Part shown: positions 35,599-43,825 of the stretch, one piece after another | Layout: each line of letters opens with the position of its first letter | How positions within the stretch are numbered: position 1 is the first letter of the stretch | The notes under the pieces: generated by a model | What the model saw: only the letters and a program-made list of their open reading frames with translations | Databases searched by the model: none | Told to the model about the DNA's origin: nothing | From: Legionellales bacterium | GTDB lineage: Bacteria; Pseudomonadota; Gammaproteobacteria; Legionellales; Legionellaceae | NCBI GenBank assembly: GCA_026399195.1 | Contig: JAPLRK010000083.1 | Location: 1 to 64,000 of the forward strand | DNA: 64,000 nt | Direction of reading: 5' to 3' | Program-made: the position numbers and the translations under genes

Positions 35599-36608
35599 CA
35601 GAGAACGCCTGTTGTTTTAATTTTTCAGCCTCCTATTCTGGCGGGGGGCTCAAAAGGCTTTATGCTTATGCCCAATGGTTTCATGACCATGGCGGGGCAT
35701 GGTTCATCATTCATCCAAAGTGCCGTTTTCTATCTGACGAGTTCCCTAACAACCACTATCATGTCGTACATCTGACCCAAATGCAGCGACTTTTTGATGA
35801 TGGCATGTATTTGCGCGAATTTGAAACAAAAGGATTCAAGCCTCATCTGTATTATTCTTATGGTATCCCTATTGATAGGCCGATTGGAGCGGTCAATTGG
35901 TTTCATTTAAGCAATATTTTACCCTTCGGCACCTCTGGCATTCCTTTGTCTTTGTTTCAAAAAATAAAACAAGCCTATCTTGGAAGAAAGATCTTTCAGC
36001 ATGAGAAAAACGCAGACATTATTTCCGCAGAGTCACGATTTTCTTTGAATTTATTGCATCCCTCTCATTCTGCTAAATTATGCCTCTCAGTCAACGGAAG
36101 CGATGATGAGATGGGCGCGGAATTTTCTGCCGCTGAAGCAAAAGAAAACATCGCTATCGCCGTGGGCACCTATAGCTATAAAGCTTTAGAGGACGCATAC
36201 CTTGTGTACAACATGCTACACCAAAGCCATGAGGCACTTCGCTTCATGATCATAGGCGATGAGAGCATGATCCCTCGAAGACTTAAAAAGAAAAAAGGAC
36301 AGGTGATCATCGCAGGAAACCAACCGAGAGCTGAAGTGATCCGCTTGCTAAAAACAGCAAAATACTACCTTTCAACCACGCGCATAGAGAACTCATATAA
36401 TGCAGCATCCGAAGGCATTTTCTTTGCGGACGAATCCTATATTTCAGACATCGGGCCTCATCAAGAGTTGGTCGCCTCTTTGCCTCATCAAAAGGTGATG
36501 CTGCCTGGCTTGGGTCGCCCTTTACTCCATCTGGAAAGAAACGGAATCTCATCGTCACATTTAAAAACATGGGAAAATGTGATTTTAGAGATGCTCACGA
36601 TGGTATGA
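35595..36608 (+). CDS. glycosyltransferase (GT-B, family 4-like)
   Basis: Start at ATG 35595, overlapping the flippase stop (ATGA); 75 residues of open frame upstream lie inside the flippase gene and are rejected. The 337-aa protein has an N-terminal SASYSGGGLKRLYAYAQWF (a GG loop typical of GT-B donors/acceptors) and a C-terminal half with IAIAVGTYSYKALEDAY, RFMIIGDES and STTRIENSYNAASEG, like the donor-site E-x7-E region. It probably adds a sugar to the lipid-linked glycan exported by the neighbouring flippase. The sugar is unknown. Confidence 0.7.
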   Translation: MTENACCFNFSASYSGGGLKRLYAYAQWFHDHGGAWFIIHPKCRFLSDEFPNNHYHVVHLTQMQRLFDDGMYLREFETKGFKPHLYYSYGIPIDRPIGAVNWFHLSNILPFGTSGIPLSLFQKIKQAYLGRKIFQHEKNADIISAESRFSLNLLHPSHSAKLCLSVNGSDDEMGAEFSAAEAKENIAIAVGTYSYKALEDAYLVYNMLHQSHEALRFMIIGDESMIPRRLKKKKGQVIIAGNQPRAEVIRLLKTAKYYLSTTRIENSYNAASEGIFFADESYISDIGPHQELVASLPHQKVMLPGLGRPLLHLERNGISSSHLKTWENVILEMLTMV

Positions 36609-36612
36609 AATA

Positions 36613-36657
36613 AGGATCGGGAGCGAAATCACTTCCTGTTTTTTCGCTCCCGATCCT
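36613..36657. repeat. 16-bp perfect inverted repeat, MITE-end family, possible terminator
   Basis: AGGATCGGGAGCGAAA (36613-36628) and its exact inverse (36642-36657) enclose 13 bp with a TTTTTT run. It sits between the convergent glycosyltransferase and csrA-like genes, so it can terminate both. The arms are the same sequence as the ends of the 22130-22332 element. Confidence 0.75.
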
Positions 36658-36664
36658 AACCCAG

Positions 36665-36910
36665 TCAAGGAAGACCCAAACCACGACACTTAAATTTTCT
36701 GATGAGCCTCTCCAAGATAGACTGATCATCCAACTCAACCTCGTCTCTTTGATGAGCCAACGCGTTTTGCACTTCTAATCGGTTGATGGGTAAGGCTCTG
36801 GGGGCATCAAACCCCAATCGAACACTACTGCCACAGACGTCCAAAACGGTACAATAGACCTCATCTGCTATGACAACTAGTTCCCCAATCCGTCGTTTGA
36901 TAATCAACAT
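36665..36910 (-). CDS. CsrA/RsmA-family RNA-binding protein (paralogue type)
   Basis: This 81-aa protein opens MLIIKRRIGELVVIADEV and keeps VRLGFDAPRALPINRLEV. The RNA-contact arginines (R6/R7 and the Arg in the second half) remain, but the usual VHREE is INRLE and G-D/N turns are altered. A strong AAGGAG site precedes ATG 36910. Divergent CsrA copies (LvrC/CsrT) in Legionella are linked to integrative elements and sit beside phage-type repressors, as here. It is unlikely to be the genome's main CsrA. Target RNAs are unknown. Confidence 0.85.
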   Translation of the reverse strand: MLIIKRRIGELVVIADEVYCTVLDVCGSSVRLGFDAPRALPINRLEVQNALAHQRDEVELDDQSILERLIRKFKCRGLGLP

Positions 36911-37169
36911 ATCTTGTTCTCCTTGATAAAATCCTATAGTCCAAAACCATTTCGCTCACCGCATCTGTATGATATATTTGAGCTTGGTTCCCTTGCTTTT
37001 AGTTGGAAGCATTCTTTGGCAAACAAAGTCTTCCGTGAGTTCACTTCTGATTTACAGGCCTCAGAGTCATTTATACAACTTTGGGTTGTATTGATCAACT
37101 GTTTTTACAACCATAGGGTGTTGTCAGAAACAGCTGTCATCCCTTTCCATCAGACTGGTAACCTTTTTT
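36911..37169. promoter_or_regulatory. divergent control region with candidate operator
   Basis: The spacer between csrA-like and repressor genes. It contains GGTTGTA (about 37083) and its inverse TACAACC (about 37105) flanking TTGATCAA, a self-complementary core; this is a plausible operator for the repressor. A short frame starting TTG 36914 runs through it but lacks a ribosome site and protein-like composition. Confidence 0.4.
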
Positions 37170-37841
37170 ATGAATGATGAAAAAGAAAAATTCGCAGAAA
37201 GACTCAATAAAGCGCTTGATTTGGCCAAGATCCCCTCAAAAGGAAAAGGTCGACAAACGCAGGTGGCGCGTCTTTTTCATGTGAGTCAGGAGAGCGCTCG
37301 AAAATGGTTAGAGGGGAAGTCGTTTCCTGATACCAAGCGAATTTTGGACATCGCTCGTCACTTGAGCATCAATGCACAGTGGCTGTTGTCAGGCATTGGA
37401 GACATCAGTCAATTCGTAAAAATCAAGGCATTGCCTTCTGACATTTCCGAAGCTTGGATAAAAGTCCCCATCATCACATGGGCCGATGCGGCAAGCTGGG
37501 AAACACTTCTACCCAAAACCACCCCCACCACCCATCCAAGCTGGGCTTGGGCCGAGAGCGACATTGGCCAAAACGCTTATGCCCTCGTTGTCGAAAACGA
37601 TGACATGCTGCCCCGATACGAACCCGGTAGCATTCTGATAGTCGACCCCAATCACCAACCTGCTCACAAACACAAAGTCATCTTTTTGCTCAGCGGCGAA
37701 ACAAAATCAACCTGCAAACAACTGATCATTGACGGAAATTCACGCTATTTAAAACCCCATAATCCAGCCTATCCCGCCATTTTACTAACAGAAAATGACC
37801 GATACTGTGGAGTGGTTCGCCAAGTTCGAATGCGGTATTAA
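37170..37841 (+). CDS. phage-type repressor: HTH plus S24-like domain without catalytic Ser
   Basis: This 223-aa protein has an N-terminal HTH (about 27-65: TQVARLFHVSQESARKWLEG) and a C-terminal S24/LexA-like fold. Where LexA and CI have G-S-M with the nucleophile, this one reads N143-D144-D145-M146, so the Ser is replaced by Asp. A lysine (K183) is kept. It should bind DNA and dimerise but not self-cleave, so RecA/SOS induction is not expected. It is divergent from the csrA-like gene, as in the lvrR-lvrC regulatory modules of Legionella integrative elements. No clear ribosome site. Confidence 0.85.
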   Translation: MNDEKEKFAERLNKALDLAKIPSKGKGRQTQVARLFHVSQESARKWLEGKSFPDTKRILDIARHLSINAQWLLSGIGDISQFVKIKALPSDISEAWIKVPIITWADAASWETLLPKTTPTTHPSWAWAESDIGQNAYALVVENDDMLPRYEPGSILIVDPNHQPAHKHKVIFLLSGETKSTCKQLIIDGNSRYLKPHNPAYPAILLTENDRYCGVVRQVRMRY

Positions 37842-37859
37842 GGATCGGGATCGATCCTT
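37840..37859. terminator. hairpin between repressor and mltA stops
   Basis: 8-bp perfect stem AAGGATCG/CGATCCTT with a GGAT loop, overlapping both stop regions. It again uses the AAGGATCGGGA motif. The T-run is minimal. Confidence 0.45.
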
Positions 37860-39090
37860 AGCTCTCCCTAAAAGCAAGCTTAGGCAAAAGCAACCAATAG
37901 CGGCCCTCATGTTTCATGTGCTCGCCTAGATAGGTTGCGGCTTTGCCGACACCCCAGAAAATGTCCCCTCGCATCAGACCATTGATGGCGCCTCCAGTAT
38001 CTTGCGCTATCATGAGGCGTCGAAATTGTTTGTCATTTTCATGTTTTTTGTCAGGAATCGCTGTCGACAACCAAAGTGGGGCACCAAGAGGGATCCAATC
38101 CCTGTCAATCGCCAATGAATATCCTGGGGTAAGGGCCGTACCTTGCGCGCCTTCTGCCATGGGGTTTTTCAAATGCTCAAAAAACACAAATGACTTGTTT
38201 TTATGTAAAATGGTGTTTGCAGTTTTTGGTTTTTGCTCTAAATAGTTTTTGATCCTACTTTTTGAGGCATTGTCTTTCGTCAACACCCCTTTTTTGATAA
38301 GAACATGTCCAATGGAGGTATATGGAGCACCGTTTTCTCCGGCGTATCCCAGAACCATGCGCTTCCCATTGGTCAATTGGATCACTCCCGCGCCCTCGAT
38401 CTCTAGAAAAAGTCGCTCAACGGGACTATCGATCCAGGCTAGCACTGGCGCCTTATTTTTGAGAGCACCTTTGTCTATCTCTTCTCGAGTAAAATAATGC
38501 CCTGATTTTGATTTTTTATGACTTGTTCCTCCCCAGGTCAAATCATCCGGCATGCCATAAATAGGCGTGTTATATTTTTCTGTTCGCTTTAAATTGCCTT
38601 TGATCTGCGGCATATAATACCCAGTAAACAAGCCGTGGATAGGCTTTTGTTTCGCAAATTCGATAGGATAAAACCATGTTTCAAAAAATTGTCTTATACG
38701 GCCGTCATAGGGATCGGTGATAGATTCTGCAGCCCGGCATGCAGGATGCCAATCTTTCGCTTTTAATTTGATATGCTTAGAACCCACAGCATGCGACGGA
38801 TCTTGCTTTAAAAATGCCTTGCAAGACTGTTTGAAGGCATGGAAAGACTGTCTGATGCTCACATCAGTCCACCCTGGGAGATTTTCAAAAGGAATCGCTT
38901 TTAACTTGATGTTGTTTAAAGAAATGGTCTTTAAAACATCTTTTTTGACTGGAGGAACTTCCGAGATAAGCACCCGCTTTCCCAAGGTGATAACAGGCCG
39001 CTCTACCAATTTTGTCGGCACAGACCGATTGGCGTTCCAGAACGTATACGTCACGCCCAACAAAATGATCAATAATAGTATTCGTCTCAT
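37858..39090 (-). CDS. mltA: membrane-bound lytic murein transglycosylase A
   Basis: Start at ATG 39090 (MRRILLLIILLGVTYTFW); the first helix acts as a signal or anchor, and no lipobox cysteine is seen, unlike E. coli MltA. The 410-aa enzyme has the MltA domain (FTGYYMPQIKGNLKRTEKY, PIYGMPDDL, FLEIEGAGVIQL) and the C-terminal 3D domain with IAQDTGGAINGLMRGDIFWG, which holds the catalytic aspartate. It cleaves peptidoglycan to 1,6-anhydromuropeptides. It is the last gene of the midA-to-mltA cluster, next to ldcA-like. Confidence 0.92.
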   Translation of the reverse strand: MRRILLLIILLGVTYTFWNANRSVPTKLVERPVITLGKRVLISEVPPVKKDVLKTISLNNIKLKAIPFENLPGWTDVSIRQSFHAFKQSCKAFLKQDPSHAVGSKHIKLKAKDWHPACRAAESITDPYDGRIRQFFETWFYPIEFAKQKPIHGLFTGYYMPQIKGNLKRTEKYNTPIYGMPDDLTWGGTSHKKSKSGHYFTREEIDKGALKNKAPVLAWIDSPVERLFLEIEGAGVIQLTNGKRMVLGYAGENGAPYTSIGHVLIKKGVLTKDNASKSRIKNYLEQKPKTANTILHKNKSFVFFEHLKNPMAEGAQGTALTPGYSLAIDRDWIPLGAPLWLSTAIPDKKHENDKQFRRLMIAQDTGGAINGLMRGDIFWGVGKAATYLGEHMKHEGRYWLLLPKLAFRES

Positions 39091-39122
39091 AATTGGACTG
39101 TAATTGTACACGAAATTGGGTT

Positions 39123-40034
39123 TTATGCAACCTGTTTTTTTGTACACACAAGTTTTGCATCACGTCCTAGCTGCAAAACACCCTCAGTGCCCATGATCAT
39201 TGGCAAGTTAACATGACCATGTCCCACTCCTTGAATTTGAAGCACAGGGATGGCACAGGTTTCGGCAAAACGCGCTAACACGGGTTGAATCAAAGAAGAT
39301 CCATCCGGCTCATCACCCTGCAAAAAGTCTGCAAAAATAAGGGCTCGCACCCCTTGAAGTAAAGACGCTTGGCGCAGGTGCTCTAACATCCTGTCCAAAC
39401 GATACCCACGCTCCCCTACCTCTTCTAAAACGATGATTTTACCAGCCCCCTGCAATTGCCAAGCCGTACCTATGCTCGTTTGCACAAGGGTCAAATTACC
39501 TCCTGTCACAGGCGCTTGAAAGCTGAGGTTGGCCTCAGCCGCGAGGTTCAAAGGCCGAGCGGCCCATTCGAGCTGAGATATTTCGCCAAATAAGAGAGAT
39601 TTCAGGGTGGCGATGGATGGGGCTGAAAATCGTCCTGGATCTGCGGCACCATGAATCACAGGCCACTGCCATTGCTGCTGAAAAAACAAGTGCAGCGCCG
39701 TCACATCGCTCATACCAACGAACCATTTGAAGGTTTTGGGTTGTGGCAAGCGCATTAACGACGGAATCAATTTCAAGCTGCCATAGCCCCCACGCGCACA
39801 AATAATGGCTTTGGTACCCCGCCGTGATAAAGCTTGATTCAATAACTCCGCTCGCCGAATATCCGTATGAGAACAAAGAAGATCCTTGCCGAACAAATCC
39901 GCATCGACAATGGGATTGAGACGCCAAGATGACAGGAGTTCTTGAAGCACTTTGAGCTCAACGTCTGAACATCTTGAGGCAGGTGCTATGATTTCAACAC
40001 AATCACCAGGTAGCAGTATCGGTAAAGTTTTCAA
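39123..40034 (-). CDS. LD-carboxypeptidase (S66 family)
   Basis: This 303-aa cytoplasmic serine peptidase has IIAPAS at 15-20, ARGGYG at 80-85 and nucleophile S109 in GMSDVTALH. A Glu/His dyad is expected in the C-terminal half (VLEEVGERGYRLDRML, GVGHGHVNLP). LdcA removes the terminal D-Ala from tetrapeptides during murein recycling, fitting its MltA neighbour 32 bp downstream. It overlaps the priA stop by 4 bp. MccF-like immunity peptidases share the fold but are less likely here. Confidence 0.9.
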   Translation of the reverse strand: MKTLPILLPGDCVEIIAPASRCSDVELKVLQELLSSWRLNPIVDADLFGKDLLCSHTDIRRAELLNQALSRRGTKAIICARGGYGSLKLIPSLMRLPQPKTFKWFVGMSDVTALHLFFQQQWQWPVIHGAADPGRFSAPSIATLKSLLFGEISQLEWAARPLNLAAEANLSFQAPVTGGNLTLVQTSIGTAWQLQGAGKIIVLEEVGERGYRLDRMLEHLRQASLLQGVRALIFADFLQGDEPDGSSLIQPVLARFAETCAIPVLQIQGVGHGHVNLPMIMGTEGVLQLGRDAKLVCTKKQVA

Positions 40035-42205
40035 GACAAATCCATCGGATCAACATCCACATTCCAGCGGATCCCAGAACACAAAGGATTCATTGTCAAC
40101 CACTCGCAGAGCTCAGTCAACGCAAGTTTTAAGGTTTGTCTTGAGGCGGACTTCACCAAAAGCTGCATCCGATGATGAGAGGCCTTGCGCGCAAGAGGCG
40201 CAGGTGCCGGGCCCAAAATATTCAAATGTTCTCGACTGAGCTTGAGTTTTGCTGCGTGCAGAAATTCCAAAACTTTAGGAAGGTGCCTTGCTTCAGCACG
40301 AATCACCGACAGAAAATGGAAGGGCGGCATGTCAGCCTCACGTCGCTTTTCAAGTAATGCTTGTGCGAAGACATCATAACCTTCTTGAATCAATAAATTC
40401 AGCAAGGGATGGTGGGGCACATGGGTTTGAATCAGCACTTGACCCGGGTACTCAGCACGACCAGCTCGACCGGCCACCTGCACCAATAACTGTCCCAACC
40501 GTTCCAGTGCTCGAAAATCATGATTAAAAAATCCATTGTCTGTGTCTAAAACAACCACCAACGTCAGGCGCGGGAAATGGTGTCCTTTGGCCAACATTTG
40601 CGTCCCCACAATCAGTTGCACCGTACCATCGTTGATCTGTGCAAGACAGGCATCAAGGGCGTTCTTTTTTTGAACTTCATCTCTATCAATTCGCACCAGC
40701 GTCGTGGTTGGAAATTCTCGCGTCAAATATTCATGCACACGCTGCGTCCCTGCGCCAAGAGGATGCAGCTCCCGACTTTTACAAGCATGACAAACGGTTG
40801 GGATCCTTTGATTTAACCCACAATGATGACAGACCAGACGACCTTTGAGACGATGCAAGGTTAAATGAGCATCACAAGCGATACAATCCGCCATCCATCC
40901 GCATTGATGGCACAGCAACACCGGCGAAAAGCCTCGACGATTAATGAAAATCAACACCTGGTTTTTCTGCTGCAAATGTGCCCTGATCCGCGCAACCGTC
41001 GCACTCGATAGCCCGTCTTGCAATGTCACATTCCTCACATCTTGGATCTCATAAAGTAATGGCACGCTGTCCAGCGCCTTTTGATTCAAACACAACTTGG
41101 TGTATTTGTTTAAACTACAATTGTGAAGACTTTCTAAACTAGGTGTGGCTGATCCAAGAATGATAGGAATATGACGAAGATGTGCTCGCATTAAGGCCGT
41201 ATCACGTGCAGAATAGCGCACCCCATCCAACTGCTTTAAAGAGGCATCATGTTCCTCATCGATAACGATTAAACCTAGTGCCGGCATGGGGGTAAAAATG
41301 GCAGATCGTGTTCCAATCACCAATTTGACTTCTTCCTCTTTGGCCCACATCCAAGCCATTTGACGTTCGGTGTCATTTAATTCAGAGTGAATCACGGCCA
41401 TTGGCTCACGAAAACGCACTCGAAAGCGCGCCAATAATTGTGGGGTTAACCCAATTTCAGGCACCAACACCAAGACTTGACGCCCCAAAGCGAGTACGCG
41501 CGCTATGACCTGTAAATAAACTTCCGTCTTCCCACTCCCTGTCACGCCTTGCAGCAAAAAACAACGATACGACTGTAAATCTTGGTTTATCTGTCCAACG
41601 GCCAAGGCCTGCTCAGCGTTAAGAGCCAGGGGTTGCTCCGGTAGCAAATGCGTGCTCATAGGTCTCACCCGTTGAGATTGACATTCAAGGATGCCCTTAT
41701 TTAACAAGGGAGCTAACGACGCCGAAAGGAACCCCTCCTGCAACAGCTGATGTTTTGGAATGGGATCAGGGTGTTTTGCAAAAAAATCAAGCAGTTGATG
41801 TTGGCGGTGAGCATTCTTGGGCAGCAAAAGATGTGCCATTTCAACGGGGATCAGCAGTCGGTAATCCTGACTGACGGGCCATTGGAACACAGATCCTTCA
41901 CGATATTTTTTAGGCAACGCCAGGGGAATAACTTCGGACAACGGGGATTGATAATAACGGCTTATCCATTGACATAACATCAACACCTCACCCGTTAACA
42001 ACGGCGTATCATCCACCACAGTCAAGATGGTTTTCGTCGTTGGGAGAGGTTCTATTTTGACTTTTGCAATCACAATCCCAACGCGTGTTTTGCGGCGAAA
42101 AGGTACAAGTACTCGAGCGCCAATCTGAGGCTCAATGTCGCCTGCAAAATAATCAAAAGCATCGCGCATCGTATGCAACACACAAATCTTAAAGACAAAG
42201 GTCAT
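40031..42205 (-). CDS. priA: primosomal protein N' (replication restart helicase)
   Basis: This 724-aa superfamily 2 helicase has a 3'BD at the N-terminus (FDYFAGDIEPQIGARVLVPF), Walker A GVTGSGKTEVYL and DEEH box VIDEEHD. The zinc-binding cysteine cluster (CHQCGW, CIAC, CHHCG, CHAC) lies in the middle, followed by helicase motif VAGRAGRAEYPG. It reloads DnaB at stalled forks. It overlaps both the queD-like gene upstream and the ldcA-like gene downstream by 4 bp, so translation is coupled. Confidence 0.95.
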   Translation of the reverse strand: MTFVFKICVLHTMRDAFDYFAGDIEPQIGARVLVPFRRKTRVGIVIAKVKIEPLPTTKTILTVVDDTPLLTGEVLMLCQWISRYYQSPLSEVIPLALPKKYREGSVFQWPVSQDYRLLIPVEMAHLLLPKNAHRQHQLLDFFAKHPDPIPKHQLLQEGFLSASLAPLLNKGILECQSQRVRPMSTHLLPEQPLALNAEQALAVGQINQDLQSYRCFLLQGVTGSGKTEVYLQVIARVLALGRQVLVLVPEIGLTPQLLARFRVRFREPMAVIHSELNDTERQMAWMWAKEEEVKLVIGTRSAIFTPMPALGLIVIDEEHDASLKQLDGVRYSARDTALMRAHLRHIPIILGSATPSLESLHNCSLNKYTKLCLNQKALDSVPLLYEIQDVRNVTLQDGLSSATVARIRAHLQQKNQVLIFINRRGFSPVLLCHQCGWMADCIACDAHLTLHRLKGRLVCHHCGLNQRIPTVCHACKSRELHPLGAGTQRVHEYLTREFPTTTLVRIDRDEVQKKNALDACLAQINDGTVQLIVGTQMLAKGHHFPRLTLVVVLDTDNGFFNHDFRALERLGQLLVQVAGRAGRAEYPGQVLIQTHVPHHPLLNLLIQEGYDVFAQALLEKRREADMPPFHFLSVIRAEARHLPKVLEFLHAAKLKLSREHLNILGPAPAPLARKASHHRMQLLVKSASRQTLKLALTELCEWLTMNPLCSGIRWNVDVDPMDLS

Positions 42206-42696
42206 TCAATAGACCACGTATGGCTGGCTGACTGCCCAGGAGCTGAAAAAACTTTAACCAATATCTTTTGAATACGATGCCGTTTCAATTCCTCCTGATC
42301 TTTTATCAATTCATTGACAAACCAACGAGATAATTCTTCAACCGTGATATTGCTCAATGGCATCAGGGTGACATCTTCTTTGAGAAAAGGGATTTTTTTA
42401 TGGTTGAAGGTAAAGTAATAATAGGCCTCATCTTCTGAAACCTCGAGGAAGGGCGAGTGTTGGGGCATCAAAAACGTTTGGTTCAATTGCCGACACAACA
42501 GATGAACGCGCTCCTTGTAGTATCGATAATCAAAAGTCATGCCGTTGCTTTCTACCCAAGTGGTTAATGCAAGATATACAGCATACATATGGCCATGCAA
42601 GGGTTCTCGCTCGGTAGCTGAAAAAAGGGTGGTATGGCCTGCAGAAAACTTCATGGACTCTTTTTGCAGCTCCACGGTGGTTAAATATTTAGACAT
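42202..42696 (-). CDS. 6-pyruvoyl tetrahydropterin synthase / QueD family
   Basis: This 164-aa T-fold protein has zinc ligands H21 (MKFSAGHTTL) and the HGHMY motif, MTFDYRYYKERV for the substrate-side Asp, and a terminal catalytic region with ITVEELSRWF and FSAPGQSA. The canonical enzyme makes 6-carboxytetrahydropterin for queuosine, or pyruvoyl-tetrahydropterin for biopterin. The nearby TGxxxRIG-type pteridine reductase (43826) leans toward a reduced-pterin pathway, but queuosine synthesis is not excluded. It lies 2 bp from the midA-like gene. Confidence 0.82.
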   Translation of the reverse strand: MSKYLTTVELQKESMKFSAGHTTLFSATEREPLHGHMYAVYLALTTWVESNGMTFDYRYYKERVHLLCRQLNQTFLMPQHSPFLEVSEDEAYYYFTFNHKKIPFLKEDVTLMPLSNITVEELSRWFVNELIKDQEELKRHRIQKILVKVFSAPGQSASHTWSIE

Positions 42697-42698
42697 GG

Positions 42699-43811
42699 TT
42701 ATAAACTCGCTCGCTTATCATGTGATTGAAATCCCAAAAAGGGCCCATCGATGTCTTTGGTCAGCAGCATCACTTTAAAAAGCTCTCCCATCTCCGTGGG
42801 TTGAATCAATGTTTTGACAGCTTGTGTGGCTTTGATCCGTTGATGTTCATCATCGATGTGACTGAGTAAGTCTAACAAACCCAGGGCTTGTAAAAAAGCG
42901 GCTTGTTGGGTATAGCCCGCCACGTGAAATCCCGCAGAAACTCCTGCATGTGCCACATGAGTGAAATCTACGTGAGCCGTGATATCTTGCTCACCAAGAT
43001 GTATCAGTGGGTTCGTGTGCGCTTTGTGCTGATAATGGCACATCAAGGTTCCCATGTATCGATCGGGATGATAAAACTCGTGTTCTGGAAAGCCATAGTC
43101 AATGACAATCATCGCACCTTTTTGGAGCATAGCACCACACTGCTGCAACCAATCATCCACAAACAAATTCACTTCTGATTGATAGGGGCAAAGATCTCTC
43201 GGCAACACCGATTGAACATGCGCTCTTAATCGCTCATTTGTACAAGGCTTTACTATCTCTTCAAGCGCATGGTCCGCATTCAGGGTAATATGGCTTTCAA
43301 ACAAGCCATTGATGGTGTGCAAAAAACGATGCACCGGCATAGCATCTAAGACTTCATTGGCAATCACAACCCCTTGAAACGGCTTATTCGGCCAATGGGA
43401 AAGCCATCGGATTCTGTCTGCCAAGTGTGGAATTTTAGATTGAATGAGGGCGCGTTGCTGCTGCATCAGATGGGCACTCACTTCTAACATATGATATTCC
43501 CTAGGGAGGATCTGCAGCTTTTCAAGGTGTGTTAACATATCCACACAAAGTTGGCCTGTCCCTGCGCCAAACTCAAAGACGATTGGGTCGGTGAGCTTTA
43601 AAAAGAGTTCTTGGCATTGATGGGCCAAGGTCCCTGCAAACAAAGGGGTGAGCATGGGCGCTGTGATGAAATCGCCTTCAGCACCAAAGGGGAGTCCAGT
43701 GGAACTATAGTACCCAAGATTGGGGGCATAGAGCGCCCGATGCATGAAATCTACAAAAGGGAGTGGCCCGTTTTGTTGTATTTCGGCACAGATAGAATCG
43801 AATAAGTTCAT
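42699..43811 (-). CDS. MidA-like class I SAM-dependent methyltransferase
   Basis: A 370-aa COG1565 protein: MHRALYAPNLGYYSS and GDFITAPMLTPLF at the N-terminus, SAM motif FEFGAGTGQLC (about 84-94), VIANEVLDAMPVHRF and VIDYGFPEHEFYHPDR. Eukaryotic MidA/NDUFAF7 methylates an arginine of complex I; bacterial targets are not known. It heads the minus-strand cluster with queD-like and priA. The start ATG 43811 lies only 14 bp from the start of the divergent reductase gene, so its promoter must lie inside that gene. Confidence 0.85.
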   Translation of the reverse strand: MNLFDSICAEIQQNGPLPFVDFMHRALYAPNLGYYSSTGLPFGAEGDFITAPMLTPLFAGTLAHQCQELFLKLTDPIVFEFGAGTGQLCVDMLTHLEKLQILPREYHMLEVSAHLMQQQRALIQSKIPHLADRIRWLSHWPNKPFQGVVIANEVLDAMPVHRFLHTINGLFESHITLNADHALEEIVKPCTNERLRAHVQSVLPRDLCPYQSEVNLFVDDWLQQCGAMLQKGAMIVIDYGFPEHEFYHPDRYMGTLMCHYQHKAHTNPLIHLGEQDITAHVDFTHVAHAGVSAGFHVAGYTQQAAFLQALGLLDLLSHIDDEHQRIKATQAVKTLIQPTEMGELFKVMLLTKDIDGPFLGFQSHDKRASL

Positions 43812-43825
43812 AAGGGGAACATACC

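Noticed and set aside
36914-37177. 87-aa frame between csrA-like gene and repressor
   Set aside because: TTG start without ribosome site, odd composition, and it overlaps the repressor start; more likely control region.
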